The notes beneath the pieces were generated by a model that saw nothing but the letters and a program-made list of their open reading frames with translations, made no database searches and had not been told where the DNA came from. Below are positions 45,844-64,000 of a stretch of 64,000 nt of DNA, piece after piece (positions within the stretch are counted from its first letter, which is position 1; every line of letters begins with the position of its first letter). Source of the stretch: Xestospongia muta (Eukaryota > Porifera > Demospongiae > Haplosclerida > Petrosiidae); assembly GCA_963693285.1 (NCBI GenBank), contig OY848917.1, forward strand, positions 29,647,245-29,711,244, written 5' to 3'. A program made the position numbers and the translations under genes.

Positions 45844-46565
45844 CTGTTTCCTATCAAATTATCATAGCATCATAATTTTTCAATGTGATATTATCTAAAT
45901 TATTATTTACTGACTTGTGTTTGATATTTTAAATTTGTTGATCTTACATAGTTCTTCCAAACCCTCTTTATGTCCTATGACAACTTTGCATGTGATGCCT
46001 TTAGACTCCTTTACTCCTTTATGTCTCTTACAGGTATATACAAATGTATTACATTACGTCATGTCAGTATTATACAACGTAGGACCAACAATTATAGTAA
46101 GCTGATGCTATAATGATGCTAAGAAGAGTTAATTTGAGATTAATCGTAGGTTATACAATCTTTTCTGGATAGTTTTCATAAGATCAGAATACAAGCAGCT
46201 ATTTCTGCATTGACATTGATAAATTCAAACGTGCCTGTAAGTGACTAAACCTGATTATTCATTTGTCACAGAGCAAAATTTAGTCTCTCTTGCTAAACCA
46301 CCATTTCATTACATTAAAGTCTTCATTTATTCTTCTCTAGCTGTTGTAAACAACACCACAATAATTACAGGATACTACTATACTATTGACCGCCATTGAC
46401 AAACAGCTGTGAATTCCTCACAATTGTACAGATGAATTTATTGAACGTACTATAAGATTTTTGAGATTATATCCAGTATGTTTACAATATTATGTGTATA
46501 ATAATACTGGTATATTAATATATAAGTACTGAAGTGATAGATGCTAATATACGCATCGTGCAATA
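45844..46565. other. Convergent intergenic region, ASB-like and CatSper4 3' ends
   Basis: No gene seen. The two genes point at each other here. AT-rich; poly(A) signals cannot be assigned with confidence. Confidence 0.5.
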
Positions 46566-58443
<11,878 letters not shown>

Positions 58444-60442
58444 GGAATTGCGCTAAAAATAAATTTAGATACACATATTTAACATCTATACTATATTAGT
58501 ATACTATCACTTAGAGATGCATTTTTTAATGCTATATCATGACAAGATACAGCATTACAAACCAGGGATTGACGAATTGATGTGTTTTTTAAGACAAATT
58601 TTGAATTCATGCTGAATACTTTAAGCTATTAGAACAGTTATAAACACAACGAGAGTAATAGGAGAAGACTAGTATTGCTTGGTATTGGAATACATTTTAG
58701 CATTAGCAACAGTTTAGGTATGGAAATGAAGTTTCTTTGAACCTTAGTTTTAGTTTGGTAGCCTAGCTTCTTCCTATTTGGCTAAAATGTCAGCTTTAGT
58801 TAAATATCATAGATTTTTGAATTGCGATTACATCCCAAGAATGATGACAAATGCAGCAGCCATCATGTAGAACAGTCCAAAGGTCAACTTTGAAATAGTT
58901 CGGTGACACCTAATAGGAAGCTAATTGATAGTGACAATACACATTTGAATTAATGTCTCCTACTGTAAGAATACAGTTGTTGAATGTGTAATCAGTTGAT
59001 GTACTAAAACTAATATCAAACATTAACATTTTTAGCTTGAATATGTACAAAACTAGTCCATAAGTAAAGACACACTATGTTTAAAGCAATGGGAGCAATA
59101 CCATCCTAGTATAAATAAATCCCTGACTCAAATAAACAGTGGACTGTATGTAGCTTGAACCAGGCCAATAGTAATAGGCTAGTACTGTAACCCTTAGTGT
59201 TATTTAAGGCCTTGAAAATCAAGAACATAATTTATCGCTACTGTCACCTGATAAAAATCAAGCTTTCTAGATAAATTAAGAATTCACTCAAAGCAGCAGG
59301 CTACTTGGGTGTGCCAAACTTTTGATGTATCCCTGCCCTATTAGATGTTTTCACTATAGAAAAACTATTTAATGAAAAAAATTATAATTAATTTTATTTT
59401 AAAGTGAGATTCAATTGATAGAAAAGAACAACTGTTGATATCTACACCTAAAGATTGCACCTACCCTATTTAAACGTGGGTCAAAATACAGTCTTGGAAC
59501 ACTGAGTTATGAGGTTCTGGTACATACATACTGCGGCATTAGTCATGTGGTACAAATCTTCACGACTATTAATTTGATTTATGATCATGACTCATATTTT
59601 TAGCCACTTTATGCACCTGAGCAAAATAGTCTGCAAATATACATATTAGTGGGAGGAGCTGAGGCATATCGTGATGCATACAGCTAGCATTAATAATTAT
59701 GTGCTAGTTACAGTAATCTTCTATTTATTTGAAGTGGCTCACGGTCAGTATTTGATGTGGTACCCTTGTAGATCGAAGCTCAAACTTGATCACCGCAGAT
59801 ACACAGCTTCAAACTCACAGCTGCAGATCCACGTGATTTTCCCGGAACATCCTTATCTGCACATGCGCACGAGTGAAGCTTGGTTTTGCTACTCATAATC
59901 AAAACATTATTACTTCGGGATATGCTCAGTTGCTGGAAAGCATGTAAATGCAATTGAGAGTATTAAATAAGAAAAGTGCTCTCGTTCTGCTCAAAGCGGA
60001 TTTTCTTGACCCTTTTGTTATAGTGCTCGTATACAACGCTAACTTTTACTGAGTGATCTCAACTGAAAAAATGACAAGTTGGTTTATAAGTATAATTATA
60101 TTAATGTGTGTGTGTGTGTTTCCATGTATGTATTAGAAGTAACGTTATCTATGTTTTTATAAGTTAAGTTCAGCTACTTGCTGTGCCAGTGCGTGTTGTA
60201 TTATCTCTTACACACGTATATTGTGCGATTGTAGACATTTGTCGTTGTTATTGCAAGCAAGCTTTTGCCCGTTTTTTGTTGTATTATGTATTTATGTCAT
60301 TGATAGTAAGGCATAGTAATGTATTATTTAGTCAATTCATTTTTTATTTTGGAACTATACAAACTGAACACGATTAGACAAATACTGACTTGATATAAAG
60401 TAAGATCTTAAAAACTTGTTTTGTCTCTCTTTTATGCATTAG
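58444..60442. other. Divergent upstream region of CatSper4 and the Kunitz gene
   Basis: Should contain both promoters and the 5' UTR exons. Two doubtful coding pieces: a minus-strand segment at 58838-58909 (HRTISKLTFGLFYMMAAAF) after an acceptor-like site, ending in a stop, and a plus-strand ATG at 59671 with a hydrophobic start (NNYVLVTVIFYLFEVAHG) and a donor GTCAGT at 59744 whose phase joins to the exon at 60443. Neither is secure. Confidence 0.4.
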
Positions 60443-60450
60443 ACAAAAAT

Positions 60451-63400
60451 ATGCTAGGTTATAAAGTGCTTCTTCTTTACCTGATATCACTGATCAGTCA
60501 GTGGAATGGAGTTAACTCAAATTCATATTTAGGTCCTTGCGAAGGATTATTTCCACATTGTGAGTCATTTGTATTGTATTTAGCTGTACTTGACAACTAC
60601 TGCCATTGTGCTAGTGATTGATGAATAAGTTGAGATGCTCTGTTTGTTGGTTATTTATCTGTGAAGTCTTCACACTTGTGTGAAGAAAGTATTGCAATTA
60701 TTTTTACAAAATATATTTTGATAGTCAAAATAGCAAACAAGATCTCTTACATGTATGAACACTTCTACTACTGATTTTAGTGACCGAAGTCCTTCTTGTT
60801 AAGAGAAAGTGTTGTTTAATGTGTGTGAGTGTGGTTGCACTCACAGGAAACCTTTCACTAATATTGTTGTTTGTCCTCTAAAAGTATTTTGTTAAATATT
60901 ATCAAGAGATTAGAACAAGTGTATGCCTATGTCTTTAGAAAGGGTATCCTACACTTAAAGTAGCACTTAATGCTTCAAGCTGATGATATCTGTTATGTTT
61001 ATGTTTGCTATAATTACTTGATTGACTTCTGGGAAACTTGTTGACATCTGTGCATGATGAGATGATTGCATTTTAGTGGTCCAGTAGTTAAATTTGTTGT
61101 ACTAACTGGAAGGTAGGACTAGACTTTAATCATTGTCAACCACATTACTGTAGTGGGTTAGTATCTGTAATATAAAGTGGAGTGACTCTAAAGCAATAAT
61201 TCTGGTACTCTTATAATAATATAAAGTAGATATAGTAAGATTAATAAAACTTTCTAGTAGTGTTGATTTTGATCTAATAATCTATATCAGACTAGAATCC
61301 TTACAAGAAATTTCTTAGTTGCTAAAGAATACAACGAATGTCTTTTGTAGGGAAGTGATCCAAATTTCACAAATTTGTTTACCTAACTAACTATTCATGA
61401 GGTGTTGTCAAAACTGGTATATCCTGTTTAGCATTTGGCTGACTACTTACTTTGTAAAACAAATGGTATAATTATATTTTGAAGGCACAATAAGATAAAA
61501 CAGTTTAACTTGTTAGCCCAGTAAAAAAAAAGAGGCATGTCATGATTCAACTGACCAGCTTACTTTGACAAAAAAATAAAACTTTCAAACAATCTAACTT
61601 GGGATTTGTAACAGCAAGATTTGTCATGCATTCTAAACTCACATACTTGTATGCTATACTTATATTTGCACATGATGTAAACCCATTGGTAATTGTTAAA
61701 AGCTAGAAAGCACTGGTTGAACTCATGACAGGTAGATTATTAACAGTAAAGAAATACAAAAATGATAATGGTTAATAATAAATGGATTTCTTACTGGCAT
61801 TGTTTTCAGGCAGTTATGCAGCTATTGAATATTTTTGACTCGTAACAAAACAATATTTTTGAACAAACCTGGAAATCTTCAAGCAATGCCTTCAACCAAT
61901 GGGAACACATAATTTTTAATAGCACTCCTATAGTAATGGGTATGTCTGTTTGTGCTGCAAAGCCATTAACATACTAGATTGTCTTGAGACACCTGCCATA
62001 TAATAATACTTATTAATATTGTATTTGCCTACACCTGTAACTAATGAATATAATTAACATTTACCATGAATGCTGACTTTGCTGTTGTGGCTGGTAATAT
62101 AGCTGATATTTCATGGTTTGTCACCTAAACTTTGAGGTTTTCTATAATAGTATATACACTTGTTATCTTTCTCATAGGCCATTATATTTTTACTTTTACA
62201 AAAGATCATTCATTCTCTTTGAAATGTACTTGTACCACAACAATCAATGAAGTTATTGTATATAGCTGTACAATAATGCTTTGTTAATTGACTCCATTGT
62301 ATAGTCATAAAAGAAATGTCTGTATAAATTGACAATTGAGGTCTATAGTTAAACTCTTTGTTTTCTATTCTATATTATAAATAACCATTTACAGTATGTA
62401 TACAGAATCCAATTCAAGGTTGACAAAATAGATCATAAAATTCGACACTTTCTAATATACCATAAATTGTGCCACTCAGTCTAGTCCTACCATTAATAGT
62501 AATGTTTTACTATTCTAATTACATGTAAAAGCCAGATTCCTTTTTAAAGCTTCTATACATGTAATTAGCGTTATTTTAGTAAACAATGTTATAAATAAAC
62601 CACAATCTACACTACAGTAGCAATCTATACTCAAAGTTGATCAGATTTTTGTAGAATTATAATATTTCTTGTTTCTTTTGCCACTAACTAAAACAAGAGA
62701 CCAATCTTTTTTGAGAATTTTTCTACAGCAACTACTTCATTTTATCAGTGATCATGATACTAGTAAACTGATACACGTATAACCTAGCCATTTTAACACA
62801 TACGGTACTGAACAAGACACTAGTCCTCCTAATTGCTGTGATAAAACTACGCAAACTTAACCTTGTTTAACTTAGGTCAAAAGTCTGCTACATGCAGCCT
62901 AAAAGACATATTGTAATTTGTATAAAAGATGTTATACGTGTAATTATATATGTACTAGACACTACTAGATAGTTGTGTTGTTTTAGTTAACTAAAATGTA
63001 GTCTGGTTATATTTTAGTTAAATAATTATAACTAATTACAGTTAACTAAAATTATCTTCTGAGAGAACAAAACTAACTATAACTAATTTAGCCTCTGATA
63101 TCTATATTGATGCATACAAATACTGAACCATAACATAAGAGATGAATAACTAATATTAATCAATAAACCTAGTAATACATGTGTATATCTTTGCAAGATC
63201 TGTCAGTCAGATACATTTAGCAGCCAGATTGCATCGCATGATGAGTAATATTACCCAGTACTATATCTACATTAGCTAAGACCACACACCCAGTACTATA
63301 TCTACATTAGCTAAGACCACATGTAATAACTAAAAATACATAGTGCTGGAATTAATTAACTATAGCTATTTTTGTAGGAACACGAGTAGCTAAAACTAAC

Positions 63401-64000
63401 ATAAAGTATTGTCAAAGGACCTTAAACTAAGTATAACAAACAAAGTATTGTTCAGAGGACAAAACTAATACTAAATCAATGTAACAAAACAAAACTAAAA
63501 CACTGATTGGTATGTACAGGTGTATCTTTATTGTTTCGGTTACTAGTACATACTAATTTTATGTCAGCCTATATACCAAACTACATGTTCTTGTTCCCTT
63601 TAATTAACTTTTAGTGTACTACTATGATATGTACTAATATGAACAAAAACTATCATATAATTACATAATGCTACTCAATTTTAGCACGATACTTTCACAC
63701 CTTCATGATTCCGATCTCTGTTTCTTAATAAATAAGAAGTTATAAGATAATTTCTAAGTCTGTGATTAATAATTGTGCATATATAAATATATATCAATAT
63801 AATGCATTGTAAGTGAAGTATACATATAAATTATCTAATCTATTAAATATAGATTTAATTGTATTGTTTCTATTTATACTCTAGATGAAAAGTTTGAATG
63901 TAGACCACCTGAAGTTCGATTTTATTATGGAACTTCTTCAGGGACTTGTAGCGTTTTTTCATTTCAAAACTGTAGTGGAGGTTATTTGGGCAATATATTG
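60451..64000 (+). CDS. Secreted Kunitz-domain protein, 5' part
   Basis: First coding exon 60443-60559, after a strong acceptor (pyrimidine tract, GCATTAG), with ATG at 60451; donor GTGAGT at 60560. Second exon starts 63885 and runs off the window. The phases fit (one base plus two). Residues 1-23 form a signal peptide (MLGYKVLLLYLISLIS, then QWNGVNS). A Kunitz/BPTI-like domain follows: Cys in GPCEG, then ten residues to C in FECRPP, fifteen to the next (RFYYGTSSGTC) and seven to FSFQNC. The fifteen and seven spacings and the FYY and F-x-F motifs are those of BPTI; the first gap is ten instead of eight. The intron of 3,325 bases cuts the domain between its first two Cys. Likely an extracellular protease inhibitor or matrix protein; remaining domains are unseen. 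Confidence 0.75.
60560..63884. other. Long intron of the Kunitz gene, nothing recognised
   Basis: AT-rich 3.3 kb. I found no transposon coding, tandem repeat or exon in it apart from a two-copy CCCAGTACTATATCTACATT repeat near 63254 and 63290. The contrast with the transposon-filled CPSF3 introns is clear. Confidence 0.5.

Noticed and set aside
58838..58909. Possible extra upstream CatSper4 exon or terminal exon of a membrane protein
   Set aside because: Joining it to 58443 by its possible donor leads into a different frame that stops at 58322; no upstream exons were found for a separate gene.
59671..59895. 75-codon plus-strand frame with a signal-peptide-like start
   Set aside because: Only the first 24 codons look protein-like. 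It could splice in phase to 60443, but that would put a second signal-like segment in the Kunitz protein. Left as an unproven upstream exon.

Overview
The window is animal nuclear DNA, not bacterial or viral. It is AT-rich. The genes are split by GT-AG introns, and several intact host genes sit among decayed transposable elements. A single-exon EF-hand family, a TRAF-type RING/MATH gene, an ankyrin/SOCS-box gene and a CatSper-type sperm channel in compact genes point to a non-bilaterian metazoan, most likely a demosponge. The lineage is my inference, and the species cannot be read from the sequence.

Host layout, left to right. At 1490-5310 (minus) there is a tandem triplication of a sarcoplasmic/photoprotein-like EF-hand gene: two intact copies and one broken one. 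From 6001 to 41668 (minus) lies CPSF3, the pre-mRNA 3'-end endonuclease. I reconstructed sixteen exons in phase, but the last ~180 residues are not in the window. Two of its introns are huge (7703-23385 and 23545-34697), and nearly all the mobile DNA is inside them. A 0.7 kb divergent promoter region separates CPSF3 from a complete three-exon TRAF-like gene (42371-43732, plus). An ankyrin-repeat/SOCS-box gene follows (44165-45843, plus). A CatSper4-like one-domain voltage-gated cation channel covers 46566-58443 (minus) in at least seventeen exons. At the right edge a secreted Kunitz-domain gene (60451 to beyond 64000, plus) starts and runs off the window.

The CPSF3 introns are a transposon graveyard, with these elements in order: a hAT element with an in-frame PHD finger; a BEL/Pao piece; a 1.9 kb composite block present twice, carrying two PIF/Harbinger-type transposase pieces and plus-strand reading frames of unknown origin; a Copia element lacking protease and integrase, inserted in a ZBED-type hAT; a nearly readable hAT; a core-deleted hAT; two members of an RT family I recognise but cannot name; a Tigger/hAT chimeric reading frame; a second Copia piece; a short element carrying a Crypton-like recombinase domain; duplicated exon-like remnants; and MITEs. 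Gypsy, Penelope and LINE pieces lie outside those introns.

The host genes share no obvious pathway. CPSF3 processes mRNA, the TRAF and ASB proteins suggest ubiquitin signalling, the CatSper subunit suggests sperm calcium entry, and the EF-hand proteins suggest calcium buffering. Exon boundaries were derived by hand from splice sites, reading phase and remembered family motifs. No database search was run.
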